A DNA stretch of 64,000 nucleotides from contig NZ_FNKN01000003.1 of NCBI RefSeq assembly GCF_900102175.1, positions 372,414 through 436,413 on the forward strand, read 5' to 3'. Below the pieces are notes generated by a model, which had not been told where the DNA came from, did not search any database, and saw only the letters and a list, made by a program, of their open reading frames with translations. The position numbers and the translations under genes are program-made. Below, one piece after another: positions 20,334-29,931 of this stretch (position 1 is its first letter; each line of letters opens with the position of its first letter). The DNA is from Microbacterium sp. cf332. GTDB lineage: Bacteria; Actinomycetota; Actinomycetes; Actinomycetales; Microbacteriaceae.

Positions 20334-21263
20334 TCAGGCCTTCGGGCGCAGCACGATGACCGAGGCCTCCGGGCGGCAGCCGAACCGCACGGGTGCGTAG
20401 ATGGAGTGTCCGAGCCCCGCGCTGACGTTGAGCGGCACGGACGCCGAACCCCACGTGCTGAGACCGCGTGCCTGGTCGAGCGGGATGTCGCAGTTCGCGA
20501 CGAGTGCCCGCGACGCGAACGGGATGCGGACCTGTCCACCGTGGGTGTGTCCGCCGAAGATCATGTCGGCGCCCAGATCGACGAAGCGGTCGAGTACGCG
20601 GCGATAGGGGGCATGGGTGACGCCGAGGGTCAGGTCGGCGCGTCTGCGGCCTTCCAGCGCCCCCAGGGCGCCGGGGAGGGCGTCGAGGTCGTCCCAGTCG
20701 CGGTGGGCATCGTCGACGCCGACGCCGTCGATGCGGAGGCCAGCGGCACGCACCGTCGCTGCTGCGTTGTCGAGCTCCGACCAGCCGAGGTCGTCCGCGA
20801 AGAACGAGTCCATCGCGGCGGTGTCGAGCTCGGCCACGGCCTTGGGGTGCCGCGAGGGTCCGGTGAAGTACCGGAGCGGGTTCCGACCGCTCGGTTCGTA
20901 GACGTCGTTCGACCCGTGGACGAAGAACCCGGGCACGCCACGCAACGGCGAGAAGGCGCGACGGATGCCGTCGAGTCCGCGGGCATGACCGAGGTTGTCT
21001 CCGGTGTTGATCACGAGATCCGGTTGCGTGTCCTCGGCGAGGTCGGCGATCCAGCGCTGTTTGCGGTGCTGCCACGGCGCCATGTGGGCGTCGGAGAGGT
21101 GCAGCACCGTGATGCTCGGGCTGCCCGCGGGCAGGATGCGGAGCTCGTGGCGGCGCGCGGTGAACAGGTACCGCTCGATTCCGACCCCCCAGACGACCGC
21201 ACCGCCGGCGCCCAGGGCGCCGGCGGTGGCGATCGTGGAGAGCGTCCGACGGACGCCCCCCAT
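20334..21263 (-). CDS. Membrane-anchored metallophosphoesterase
   Basis: A 309 aa protein with an N-terminal hydrophobic segment (about 8-30) and a calcineurin-like phosphoesterase domain. Metal ligands appear in order: LHLSDAH near 56, NTGDN near 87, GSND in place of the usual GNHE near 117, a later TH, and GGHTHGGQ near 240. The family includes lipid-linked phosphatases such as YkuE-like proteins. The ATG overlaps the stop of the penicillin-binding protein gene by one base, so the two are coupled and the product probably acts near the membrane during envelope metabolism. Substrate is unknown. Confidence 0.88.
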   Translation of the reverse strand: MGGVRRTLSTIATAGALGAGGAVVWGVGIERYLFTARRHELRILPAGSPSITVLHLSDAHMAPWQHRKQRWIADLAEDTQPDLVINTGDNLGHARGLDGIRRAFSPLRGVPGFFVHGSNDVYEPSGRNPLRYFTGPSRHPKAVAELDTAAMDSFFADDLGWSELDNAAATVRAAGLRIDGVGVDDAHRDWDDLDALPGALGALEGRRRADLTLGVTHAPYRRVLDRFVDLGADMIFGGHTHGGQVRIPFASRALVANCDIPLDQARGLSTWGSASVPLNVSAGLGHSIYAPVRFGCRPEASVIVLRPKA

Positions 21264-23827
21264 CAGCAGTCCTTCGCCGAGTACTGGATAGTGATCTCGG
21301 TGCCGCGTCCGACAGAGGAGCCGGCGGCGGGATCGGTGCCCGTCACCCGAGGCTGCTCGGCGTCACCGTCCTCGGAGCACGAGGTCGAGACGCTCGTGAA
21401 CCCGGCCGCGCGCAGTTGGCGCTCGGCCTCCTCGGGGTTGCCGGTGACTTCGGGCACGGTCGCGCCCTGACCGTTGCTCGGCGTGATCGTGACGGTCGTG
21501 CCGCCCGGAGCGCGTCCGGCACCCGGGTCCTGCGAGACGATCCGGCCCTCGGGCTCGGTCGAGTCGGTGGCGTCCGCGACGTTCACCGTGAAGCCGGCGT
21601 TCTGCAGGTTGCGCTGTGCCTCTTCAACGGTCTGTCCGACCACGTTGGGCAGGTCGGTGAGCGTGTTCTTGGAGAGGTTCTGGTCGGGACCTGGGAAGCG
21701 GTCACCGCCGTACTTCGCGTTCGCTGCACCCTGCATCTTCGGCCAGATCGCGTTTCGGATCTGATCCAGTCGCCAGCCGTTGACGCGGTAGTCGTTGAGC
21801 TTCACGAAGCCTTCGACGTTCCCGACCCAGACCACGGTCGCGACCTTCGTGCTTGCACCGTCCATCCAGGTGTGCTCGTACTCGTGGATACCGGTCTTAC
21901 CGAAGACCGGGACGCCGTCGTAGATGCGCGCACCTTGGCCCGTCGCGTTCATGACGCCTTCGAGCGCGTAGGCCGTGGTGTTCGCAACCGACGCGGAGAT
22001 CGCCTGTTCGCAGCTGTGCTGAAGTTGCAGCTCTTCGCCGTCGGAGTTCACCGCGCGATCGATCGCCTTCGCCTGGCAGAGCATGCCTTGGCCGGCGATG
22101 GCGGCATAGGCCTCTGCCATGTCGATCGGCGCGACGGCGGCGTCCCCCAGCACGTTGTAGGGCTGATTCGGGGACGACGTCGATCCAGCGGGTACCTGGT
22201 CGAGCGGGCTGCCGTCACCGCGCATGACGCCGAGCTTCATGGCGACCTGGTTTGTCGAGCACACCGAGATGCGTTCCGCCATCGCGAAGAAACCAGAGTT
22301 CAGCGAATCCTCAGTGAACTTACGAATGGTTCCCGAGTAACCCGGGTTCGCCTGGAAGTTAGCAATGGAGCCTTGACGCTGGTCGTTGGCGGCGCGCACC
22401 TGCATCGTGTTGCCGTCGCAGGTCTGCACCCGCTTGGTGCCCACGCGGCCATTGATGACCTCGTTCACCGAGTGACCCTGCTCGAGCCAGTTGACAACGC
22501 TGAACAGCTTGTATGTGGAGCCTGCCGGGTGGCCGATGCCACCGCCATCGACCTCACGCACGTTGTAATTGACGGCGGTCGAGGAACCATCCTCCGAGCC
22601 GTTGGGGCTGAAGGGACGGTTCTGCACCATCGACAGCACGCGCCCAGTGCCGACCTCTACCTGTACCGCGGAGGAGCCGAGATTCAGCCGGTCATCCGTG
22701 GCCGGGACAACGGACATCGCATCGAGAGCGGTGGCCTGCAGGTCGGGATCCACGGTCGTGTAGATCTTCATGCCGCCACGGCGAAGATTCTGCTGCCGCT
22801 CCTCGATGGTCTCGCCGAAAGCGGGGTCGGAGAGCACAACACTCGTTACGTACTGGCAGAAGAACTCGACGCCGGTCGCGAGCTGGCAGCCCTGCGGGCG
22901 CTGCTGGATGTTCGGAGTGATGGGCTCGGCGACGGCCGCATCCCGCTCTTCCTGCGTGATCTTGCCGTCGGAGAGCATGCGGTTGAGGACGTAGACTTGA
23001 CGATCCTTCGTCAGCTCGTAACCGTTCGCGGCGCCGTTCGTCTCGCTGTCGGGACGATCGAGGCGGTAGGTGTTCGGCTCCTGGACCATGCCGGCGATCG
23101 CGGCGGCCTGACCGATGGTCAGGTTCGCGGCAGTGGTGCCGAAGTAGTACTGGGCGGCCGCGCCGATGCCGTACACGGTGCCGCCGAAGTGGGCGATGTT
23201 CAGGTACCCGAGGAGGATCTCGTTCTTCGGGTAGCGCTTCTCGAGCTGGATCGCGTAGCGCATCTCCTGCAGCTTGCGCTCGATGCCGTCGGTGCCCGAC
23301 GAGACCGTCGTCGAGCGGAAGCACGCCTCGACCTCGTCCTGCGACTTGGCCTCCTTCTCGCAGGCCTGCTGCAGGACGTTCTTCACGTACTGCTGCGTGA
23401 TCGACGACCCACCGCGGGTGTCGCTGCCGCGCAGGTTGCCGAGGACCGCGCTCGCCGTGCCGAGGAGGTCGACCCCGCCGTGCGTGTAGTAGTTCTTGTC
23501 CTCGCTCGAGGTGATCGCGTCGAACATGACCGGCGATACCTCGTCCCACGTCACGGGCACGCGGTTCTGATCGTAGAACTGCGTCATGAGGACGTCGTTG
23601 CCGTCGCTGTCCTTGCGGTAGAACTCGGTCGGCAGCATGAGCTTGTCGACCTCGAGGTAGCTCGGCATGTTGTCGAAGACGTCGATCGCACTGGACGCCG
23701 CGTAACCCGACACGGCGATGGCAGGGGTCACGGTCGCCGTGACGAGGATCCCGGCGACAGCGCTCAGGCCGACCAGGCCGGCGAGACCGCCGAGCACACC
23801 GGTGGCCGTGCGTTTGTTGTGAGGCAT
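21263..23827 (-). CDS. Class A penicillin-binding protein with PASTA domains
   Basis: An 854 aa bifunctional peptidoglycan synthase. One membrane helix (about 8-35), GT51 transglycosylase motifs SSEDKNYYTHGGVD and GGSSITQQYVKN (about 90-155), then a transpeptidase with STYK, SLN and KTG boxes, and two C-terminal PASTA repeats beginning LPNVVGQT and VPEVTGNP. This is the PonA1/PonA2 layout of actinobacteria; PASTA repeats bind peptidoglycan or muropeptides. ATG 23827 starts right before the helix. A lower-GC patch of about 53-55% at 22261-22380 lies in the transpeptidase part. The metallophosphoesterase gene follows with a one-base overlap. Confidence 0.95.
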   Translation of the reverse strand: MPHNKRTATGVLGGLAGLVGLSAVAGILVTATVTPAIAVSGYAASSAIDVFDNMPSYLEVDKLMLPTEFYRKDSDGNDVLMTQFYDQNRVPVTWDEVSPVMFDAITSSEDKNYYTHGGVDLLGTASAVLGNLRGSDTRGGSSITQQYVKNVLQQACEKEAKSQDEVEACFRSTTVSSGTDGIERKLQEMRYAIQLEKRYPKNEILLGYLNIAHFGGTVYGIGAAAQYYFGTTAANLTIGQAAAIAGMVQEPNTYRLDRPDSETNGAANGYELTKDRQVYVLNRMLSDGKITQEERDAAVAEPITPNIQQRPQGCQLATGVEFFCQYVTSVVLSDPAFGETIEERQQNLRRGGMKIYTTVDPDLQATALDAMSVVPATDDRLNLGSSAVQVEVGTGRVLSMVQNRPFSPNGSEDGSSTAVNYNVREVDGGGIGHPAGSTYKLFSVVNWLEQGHSVNEVINGRVGTKRVQTCDGNTMQVRAANDQRQGSIANFQANPGYSGTIRKFTEDSLNSGFFAMAERISVCSTNQVAMKLGVMRGDGSPLDQVPAGSTSSPNQPYNVLGDAAVAPIDMAEAYAAIAGQGMLCQAKAIDRAVNSDGEELQLQHSCEQAISASVANTTAYALEGVMNATGQGARIYDGVPVFGKTGIHEYEHTWMDGASTKVATVVWVGNVEGFVKLNDYRVNGWRLDQIRNAIWPKMQGAANAKYGGDRFPGPDQNLSKNTLTDLPNVVGQTVEEAQRNLQNAGFTVNVADATDSTEPEGRIVSQDPGAGRAPGGTTVTITPSNGQGATVPEVTGNPEEAERQLRAAGFTSVSTSCSEDGDAEQPRVTGTDPAAGSSVGRGTEITIQYSAKDC

Positions 23828-23934
23828 AGGGTGATCGTAAGCGAGATACCTGGGCGTCCGCCTCAGGGCCACCCCTTGCGCGCGCACCTCGGCGCATGCG
23901 AGAGCGCGTCCGAAATCCACAGATCGGAGCCCCG

Positions 23935-24156
23935 ATGACGACGTGGGAGTACCTCACCACACCCCTTCTCATCCATAACACCGCGGCGATCCTCAACAAC
24001 TGGGGCAAGCAGGGCTGGGAGCTCGTGCAGGTGGTGACCGGGCCCGAAGGCGGGCTGGTCGCTTACTTCAAGCGCCCCGCCGGCGGGGGAGCGGCCAACG
24101 CCGGTCTCGGTGCCGCGCAGCAGGCCGCGCAGCAGTTCGAGGGAACGGGCGCGTGA
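23935..24156 (+). CDS. Small DUF4177-like protein
   Basis: A 73 aa protein: TTWEYLTTPLL, NNWGKQGWELVQVV and VAYFKRP form the short beta-helix-beta pattern of DUF4177-type proteins, followed by an Ala/Gln-rich tail. ATG 23935 is divergent from the penicillin-binding protein gene with a 107 bp gap. Its end overlaps the RidA start by 4 nt (GTGA), so the two form one unit. The pair is recurrent in actinobacteria as I recall, but no function is established. Confidence 0.78.
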   Translation: MTTWEYLTTPLLIHNTAAILNNWGKQGWELVQVVTGPEGGLVAYFKRPAGGGAANAGLGAAQQAAQQFEGTGA

Positions 24157-24620
24157 GCGTCTCCGAGCGCCTGGCCGAGCTCGGCATCCAGCTTCCCCCC
24201 GTCGTCCCGCCCGTGGCCGCCTACATCCCGGCGACCGAGCACGGCGGGCTGGTCTACACGTCGGGCCAGCTGCCGATGGTCGACGGTGCGCTGCCCGCGA
24301 CCGGCAAGGTGGGCGAGGGTGACGGCCTCGTCGACGCCGACACCGCGAAGCGGCTCGCCCGGCAGTGCGCCCTCAACGCGATCGCGGCCGCGGCCGATGT
24401 CGCAGGCGGCGTCGACAAGCTGGCGCGCGTGGTCAAGGTGACCGGGTTCGTCGCATCCGTCCCCGCCTTCACCGGCCAACCGGGCGTCATCAACGGAGCG
24501 AGCGAGGCGCTCGGCGAGATCTTCGGCGAAGCCGGCCGCCATGCGCGATCCGCCGTCGGCGTGCCGGTGCTGCCGCTCGACTCGCCCGTCGAGGTCGAGG
24601 TCGTCTTCGCCCTCGCCTGA
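24153..24620 (+). CDS. RidA/YjgF-family enamine/imine deaminase
   Basis: A 155 aa protein of the RidA family, which hydrolyses reactive 2-aminoacrylate and other enamines/imines to ketoacids. LVYTSGQLPM, CALNAIAAAAD, VVKVTGFVAS and RSAVGVPVLPLDSPVEVEVVFA are family elements. The canonical catalytic arginine of true RidA (about residue 105 in E. coli) appears as ARSAVGV, so the residue is present, but the long middle insert suggests the Rid4-7 class rather than archetypal RidA. The GTG start overlaps the upstream stop by 4 nt. Confidence 0.85.
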   Translation: MSVSERLAELGIQLPPVVPPVAAYIPATEHGGLVYTSGQLPMVDGALPATGKVGEGDGLVDADTAKRLARQCALNAIAAAADVAGGVDKLARVVKVTGFVASVPAFTGQPGVINGASEALGEIFGEAGRHARSAVGVPVLPLDSPVEVEVVFALA

Positions 24621-24711
24621 CGCTCGCCGGCTCCGCCCACCGCGAACGCCGCCCGGGCGGGGCCGCTCGGCTCTACGCTCTGGTGAGGATCACGCGGAAG
24701 GGCGGTAGGGG

Positions 24712-26457
24712 ATGCAGGGTCTCGAGGTCACGGTTCTGCTGGGGATCGCGCTTCTGGTCGGCACCGTCCTGGCCCCGCGACTGCGCGTCGCGACGCCGCT
24801 GGTGCTGCTGGTCATCGGTCTGCTGCTGGGCTTCGTTCCCCAGTTGCGTTCGATCGAGCTGCCGCCCGAGACCGTGCTGCTGCTGTTCCTGCCCGTGCTG
24901 CTGTTCCGTGAGGCGTGGACCACCTCGCTGAGATCGGTGCGGCGGTCGCTGCGGTACATCGTGCCGATGAGCACCCTGCTCGTCGTCGCGTCCGCCTTCG
25001 CCGTCGCGGCGGTCGCGACGTGGATGGGCGTGCCCTGGGAGGCGGCGCTCGTGCTCGGTGCCGCGGTCGCGCCACCCGACGCCACGGCCGTCGCGGCGCT
25101 GGGGCGCCTGCTGCCGGCCCGCACGTTCATGAAGCTGAAGGCCGAGAGCCTGACGAACGACGGCACCGCGCTCGTGCTCTACGCGATCGCGGTGTCGCTG
25201 CTGCTGGGCGACCAGGTCAGCGCACTCTCGGTCACCGGCATGGTGCTGCTGTCGTACCTCGGCGGAGCCGCCGCGGGCATCGCGGTCGCCGCCCTCGCCT
25301 TCTTCGCGCTGCGGCGGATGCAGTCGACCCTGACGATCAACCTGACGCTGCTGCTCGTGCCGTTCGTGGCGTTCCTCATCGCCGAGCTCATCGAGGCGTC
25401 CGGTGTCCTTGCCGTCGTCTTCGCGGGGCTCATCGTCGCCTGGGTGTCGCCGCGGATCACGACCGCGATGTCGCGGCGGGCCGCCGACGCGACCTGGCCG
25501 TTCGGGGTGTACCTGCTGAACGGTGCGCTGTTCGTGCTGATCGGCCTCGAGGTGCAGCTGGTGCTGCACGAGATCTCGCCCGCCGAGATCGGGACCCTGC
25601 TGATCATCACCGTCGCCGCGTGGGTCGCTCTCGTCGTCGTCCGGTATCTCTTCCAGTGGCTGTTCTCGCCGTTCTCGCGGCCGGCGACGGGGTCGAGCAG
25701 GTCGCTGCGACACCGCTCGCGGGTCGTCAGCACCGTCTCGGGGTTCCGCGGCGCCGTCTCGCTCGCGATCGCGCTCTCGGTGCCCATCACCACCGCGTCC
25801 GGCGAGCCGGTCGAGGGGCGCGACGCGGTCGTGTTCGTCACCGCCGGCGTGATCGTGCTCACCCTCCTCGTGCAGGGACCGCTGTTGCCGGCGGTGATCC
25901 GCTGGGCGAAGCTCCCCGCCGACGACGCAGCCATCGAGGAGTTCGAGCTCGCGCAGCGAGCGATCTCGGGAGCGGCGCTCGCGGCGCTCGACGATCTCGC
26001 CGCCGAGCACGGCGTCAGTGACCGGGTGCGCGACCGTGCCCGTACCGAGGGCTACGAGCGGCTCGAGCTCGCGAACGCGCGTGCCGTGGCGCGGGTTCGG
26101 GCGGCGGAGGAGCGCGAGGCGGAGGCCGACACCGACGACGAGGCGGCGAGTGAAGACCAGGACGCCTCGCTCATGGGGCCCGTGCCGCCCGGGGCCGCGG
26201 AGACCGACGGCCGACGCGCCTCGCCGCAGCTCGAGATGATCGCGGTGAGCGACGACATCGACCTGACGCAGCGCTCGCCGATCGTCCGGCACAAGGAGGC
26301 GACCCGGCTGCGGCTGGCGATGCTCGACCGCAAGCGCGAGGTCCTGTTCCGGCTGCGGCGCGACGGCACGATCGATGACCTCGTCGCCCGCCGCATCCTC
26401 GCGAGCCTCGACCTCGAGGAGATCCGCGCCCGCGGTCTCGACCGCGACGCCGAGTGA
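24712..26457 (+). CDS. Na+/H+ antiporter, CPA1 family
   Basis: A 581 aa membrane protein with 11-12 hydrophobic segments in the first 400 residues. AAVAPPDATAVAA (about 118) and LTNDGTALVLY carry the ion-coordinating Asp residues of NhaP/NHE-type exchangers. A 170 aa charged cytoplasmic tail follows, rich in Glu/Ala/Arg and likely regulatory. It would exchange Na+ or K+ for protons to set internal pH. ATG 24712 follows GTAGGGG. A strong hairpin separates it from the convergent acs gene. Confidence 0.9.
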   Translation: MQGLEVTVLLGIALLVGTVLAPRLRVATPLVLLVIGLLLGFVPQLRSIELPPETVLLLFLPVLLFREAWTTSLRSVRRSLRYIVPMSTLLVVASAFAVAAVATWMGVPWEAALVLGAAVAPPDATAVAALGRLLPARTFMKLKAESLTNDGTALVLYAIAVSLLLGDQVSALSVTGMVLLSYLGGAAAGIAVAALAFFALRRMQSTLTINLTLLLVPFVAFLIAELIEASGVLAVVFAGLIVAWVSPRITTAMSRRAADATWPFGVYLLNGALFVLIGLEVQLVLHEISPAEIGTLLIITVAAWVALVVVRYLFQWLFSPFSRPATGSSRSLRHRSRVVSTVSGFRGAVSLAIALSVPITTASGEPVEGRDAVVFVTAGVIVLTLLVQGPLLPAVIRWAKLPADDAAIEEFELAQRAISGAALAALDDLAAEHGVSDRVRDRARTEGYERLELANARAVARVRAAEEREAEADTDDEAASEDQDASLMGPVPPGAAETDGRRASPQLEMIAVSDDIDLTQRSPIVRHKEATRLRLAMLDRKREVLFRLRRDGTIDDLVARRILASLDLEEIRARGLDRDAE

Positions 26458-26458
26458 G

Positions 26459-26498
26459 GTCTCGCGCCGCGCGTCATCGCGTGTCGGCGGCGCGAGAC
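26459..26498. terminator. Bidirectional terminator between antiporter and acs
   Basis: 12 bp perfect arms at 26459-26470 and 26487-26498 with a 16 nt loop, 1 bp past the antiporter stop and 8 bp before the acs stop. Confidence 0.75.
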
Positions 26499-26505
26499 GT
26501 CCCGA

Positions 26506-28470
26506 TCACTTCAGCTGCGCGCTGATCACCGACATCACGGCGGTGTCGGCGAGCGTCGTGGTGTCGCCGACCTCGCGCCCCTCCGCGACATCCCGCAGTA
26601 GACGCCGCATGATCTTGCCGGAGCGGGTCTTGGGCAGTTCTCCGACGATGTAGACGTCGCGGGGTCGCGCGATCGGGCCGATCTGGTCGCCGACCCACTG
26701 GCGCAGCGACGCAGCCAGACCATCTGGTGCGTTGGCGTCGAGATAGCTCTGCTTGATGATGACGAAGGCGACGACCGCCTGACCGGTGGTCTCATCGGAC
26801 GCCCCGACGACGGCGGCCTCGGCGACGGCTTCGTTCGCGACGAGCGCCGACTCGATCTCGGTGGTCGACAGGCGGTGGCCCGAAACGTTCATGACGTCGT
26901 CGACCCGGCCCATCAGCCAGATGTCGCCGTCGTCGTCGAGTCGCGCACCGTCTCCGGCGAAGTAGAAACCCTGAGCGCGGAACTTGTCCCAGTACGTCTC
27001 GACGAAGCGGTCGGGGTCACCCCAGATACCGCGCAGCATGCTCGGCCACGGCTCGGTGATGACGAGCAACCCGCCATTGCCCTCGCCGACGCGGTTGCCC
27101 TCCTCGTCGACGACGTCGATCGAGATTCCGGGGAGCGCGACCTGTGCCGATCCCGGCTTCGTCTCTGTGACGCCCGGCAGGGCAGAGATCATGATGGCGC
27201 CGGTCTCGGTCTGCCACCACGTGTCGACGATGGGCGCTCTCTTGCCGCCGATCACCTTGCGGTACCACATCCACGCCTCGGGGTTGATGGGCTCGCCCAC
27301 CGAACCGAGCAGACGGATGCTCGACAGGTCGTACTCGGCGGGTACCTGGCGTCCCACCTTCATGAACGAGCGGATCGCGGTGGGAGCGGTGTAGTAGATC
27401 GTGACGCCGTACTTCTGGATGATCTCCCACGACCGGCCGGCGTGCGGCGTGTCGGGGGTGCCCTCGTAGAGCACCTGTGTCGCCCCGTTCGCGAGCGGAC
27501 CGTAGGTGACGTAGCTGTGCCCGGTGACCCAGCCGATGTCGGCGGTGCACCAGTAGACGTCGGCCTCCGGGTGGATGTCGTGGACGACGCGGTTCGTGAA
27601 TGCCGCCTGGGTCAGGTAGCCGCCGGAGGTGTGGAGGATGCCCTTCGGCTTACCGGTGGTGCCCGACGTGTAGAGGATGAACAGCGGGTTCTCGGCGGGG
27701 AAGGCCTGGGCCTCGTGATCGGGGGAGGCGTCGGCCAACACGTCGTGCCACCACAGGTCGCGGCCGTCCGTCCACTCGATGTCGTTCCCTCCGCGGCGGA
27801 CGACGATGACGTGCTCGACGGTGGTCTGCGGCCCGGCGCCGCGGTCGGCCAGCGCCTGGTCGACGGCAGGCTTGAGCGGCGACACCTTGCCCTTGCGGTA
27901 TCCGCCGTCCGCGGTGATGACGAGCTTCGCGCCGGCGTCGTCGATGCGCGTGCGGAGGCTGTCGGCGGAGAAGCCGCCGAACACCACGGAGTGCACGGCG
28001 CCGATCCGGGCGACGGCGAGCATCGCGGCGACGGCCTCGGGAACCATCGGCATGTAGATCGCGACTCGATCGCCCTGTTCGATGCCGAGACCGGTGAGCA
28101 CGTTCGCGAGGCGCTTCACCTCGTCGGTGAGCTCGCCGTAGGTGACGGCCCGATCGTCTCCGGGCTCGCCTTCCCAGAGCAGCGCCACGCGGTCGCCGAG
28201 ACCCGCTTCGACGTGACGGTCGAGGCAGTTGTAGGCGACGTTCAGCTCGCCGTCGGCGAACCACTCCGCGAAAGGCGGGTTGGACCAGTCGAGCACCTGG
28301 GTGAAAGGCGTGTGCCAGTGCAGCTCGCGCGCCTGATCCGCCCAGAACCCCTCGCGGTCGGTCGCGGCCCGCTCGTACAGCTCGGCCGTGCCGACGGCGG
28401 CGGCGGCGAAGTCGGACGACGGTCCGAACCGTCGGGTCTCGGTCAGCAGGTGGTCGATCTGGCTGCTCAT
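26506..28470 (-). CDS. acs: Acetyl-CoA synthetase
   Basis: A 654 aa adenylate-forming enzyme activating acetate to acetyl-CoA through acetyl-AMP. YTSGTTGKPKG (about 265-275) binds ATP; DTWWQTETG, the hinge-region SGHRLSTTEIESAL, and PKTRSGKIMRR with the lysine whose acetylation silences Acs family enzymes are all present. ATG 28470 has AAGGAG 8 nt upstream. The length matches Acs. It is divergent from the 6C RNA and Tad genes across a 399 bp gap. Confidence 0.96.
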   Translation of the reverse strand: MSSQIDHLLTETRRFGPSSDFAAAAVGTAELYERAATDREGFWADQARELHWHTPFTQVLDWSNPPFAEWFADGELNVAYNCLDRHVEAGLGDRVALLWEGEPGDDRAVTYGELTDEVKRLANVLTGLGIEQGDRVAIYMPMVPEAVAAMLAVARIGAVHSVVFGGFSADSLRTRIDDAGAKLVITADGGYRKGKVSPLKPAVDQALADRGAGPQTTVEHVIVVRRGGNDIEWTDGRDLWWHDVLADASPDHEAQAFPAENPLFILYTSGTTGKPKGILHTSGGYLTQAAFTNRVVHDIHPEADVYWCTADIGWVTGHSYVTYGPLANGATQVLYEGTPDTPHAGRSWEIIQKYGVTIYYTAPTAIRSFMKVGRQVPAEYDLSSIRLLGSVGEPINPEAWMWYRKVIGGKRAPIVDTWWQTETGAIMISALPGVTETKPGSAQVALPGISIDVVDEEGNRVGEGNGGLLVITEPWPSMLRGIWGDPDRFVETYWDKFRAQGFYFAGDGARLDDDGDIWLMGRVDDVMNVSGHRLSTTEIESALVANEAVAEAAVVGASDETTGQAVVAFVIIKQSYLDANAPDGLAASLRQWVGDQIGPIARPRDVYIVGELPKTRSGKIMRRLLRDVAEGREVGDTTTLADTAVMSVISAQLK

Positions 28471-28598
28471 GCGGCACGCTCCTTCGCGGTCGATGGCGCC
28501 GCGCGCAGGCGGCGTGCGGTCAATCTAGACCGCGGCGAGAATCGGAGGCTACCGCCGTTAGTGGGTGGTCGCGCGGGTGGCGGAATCGGCGGGTCAGA

Positions 28599-28629
28599 TT
28601 GACCCATCTCCGTGTCGAGCGCGTAAGCT
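28599..28629 (+). promoter_or_regulatory. Candidate promoter of the 6C RNA
   Basis: TTGACC (28599-28604) and TAAGCT (28624-28629) lie 19 bp apart, just upstream of the predicted 6C RNA 5' end. Confidence 0.55.
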
Positions 28630-28634
28630 GATCG

Positions 28635-28745
28635 CGGCAGCGACTTCGATCGCGCCCGTGGCGCCCCGACCTACCCCCCAAGCGGCGGGCCGTCACGTGG
28701 ACGGCACCCCTATCCCCCAATGCGGGGTGCCGTCCTTCTTCTTTT
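28635..28745 (+). ncRNA. Probable 6C small RNA
   Basis: Two consecutive stem-loops with cytosine-run loops: six C at 28674-28679, and five C at 28714-28718 inside a loop closed by an 11 bp stem (28700-28710 with 28724-28734) that ends in a T-rich tail, a textbook intrinsic terminator. Paired C-run hairpins are the defining feature of the actinobacterial 6C RNA (Mycobacterium B11), which base-pairs with G-rich leaders of target mRNAs. The first loop has exactly six C and the second only five. The 399 bp gap 28471-28869 holds this RNA and no protein gene. Confidence 0.75.
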
Positions 28746-28869
28746 TCCCGCCCGGTGCTCATCGGCCCGGGCGGTACCTCTCCTCCCCAGGTGGGCGACG
28801 GCATGGGCTTCTCCCGCGTTCCCGTGCCGCCCGCGTGAGACGGCGGCCGCGCTTCCTACAGTCGGGTCC

Positions 28870-29931
28870 ATGCCGTCGCCGTTCGTCGTCGTCCCCCGCC
28901 CGGTCGGGTCGTCGGTGAGGGCGCCCCGTTCGTCGGACGCGCCCCTCGCCGAGGCTCTCGCGGATCCTGTCGCCGCGGCCGGCGAGGTGCCCGCGCAGCG
29001 GGAGCTGCCCGACCACGACGCGCTCGACCCTCTGCGGGAGTACTTGCTCGCGCCCGACGTCACCGACGTCTTCGTCAACGGCGAGCACGGGCTCTTCGTC
29101 GACCGCGGGAGGGGCGCCGAACATATCCCGGGGTGGCGGCCCGATGATGCCGAGGTCCGTGCCCTCGCCGTGACGTTGATCTCGCTCGGCGGACGCCACA
29201 TCGACGATGCGACACCGTGCGTCGATGTCCGATGGGCGGGCGGCATCCGGGTGCATGCCGTGCTCTCGCCCGTAGCTTGCGCGGGGGCGGCGATCTCGAT
29301 CCGTCTGCCGGCGGCCGAACAGCCGGGCCTCGACGAGCTCGAACAGCGGGGGATGTTCGAGGCTCCCGTCGGCGAGCAGCTTCGACGACTCGTCGCCGAC
29401 CGCACGAACGTGCTCGTCACCGGTGCGACGGGCGTCGGGAAGACGACGGTCCTGGCTGCACTGCTGTCGAACGCGAGCCCGCGGGAGCGCATCGTGACCA
29501 TCGAGGACGTCGCAGAGCTGCGGCTGGAGCATCCGCACCATGTGCGTCTCGAGGCACGGCAGCCGAACCTCGAGGGTGCCGGTGCGGTGCCGCTCGCCCG
29601 TCTTGTGCGCGAGGCGCTGAGGATGCGGCCCGATCGCCTCGTGGTCGGCGAGTGTCGCGGCGAGGAGATCCGGGAGCTCCTCACCGCGCTCAACACCGGC
29701 CATCATGGCGGGGCCGGAACCGTGCACGCGAGCGGGCTCGCGGACGTACCCGCCCGCCTCGAGGCGCTGGGCGCCTTGGCTGGGCTCGATGATCACGGGG
29801 TCGCGCGGCAGGTCGTCAGCGCCATCGGCGCCGTCGTCCACCTGGGCAGGGTCGACGGGGTTCGGCAGGTGACCGGCATCGCGCGGCCCGTCCTCGACGG
29901 TGCTCGACTCGCGCTCACGGAGCTCGTGTGA
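28870..29931 (+). CDS. Tad/CpaF-type pilus assembly ATPase
   Basis: A 353 aa hexameric secretion ATPase powering Flp pilus assembly. Walker A GATGVGKTT near residue 185, Asp box, Walker B region RPDRLVVGECRG, and the His-box GHHGGAGTVHASG are present. ATG 28870 is followed by a short Ala/Arg-rich leader typical of actinobacterial TadA. It overlaps the next gene by 4 nt. No TadZ/Ssd gene precedes it here, unlike in mycobacteria. Confidence 0.9.
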   Translation: MPSPFVVVPRPVGSSVRAPRSSDAPLAEALADPVAAAGEVPAQRELPDHDALDPLREYLLAPDVTDVFVNGEHGLFVDRGRGAEHIPGWRPDDAEVRALAVTLISLGGRHIDDATPCVDVRWAGGIRVHAVLSPVACAGAAISIRLPAAEQPGLDELEQRGMFEAPVGEQLRRLVADRTNVLVTGATGVGKTTVLAALLSNASPRERIVTIEDVAELRLEHPHHVRLEARQPNLEGAGAVPLARLVREALRMRPDRLVVGECRGEEIRELLTALNTGHHGGAGTVHASGLADVPARLEALGALAGLDDHGVARQVVSAIGAVVHLGRVDGVRQVTGIARPVLDGARLALTELV

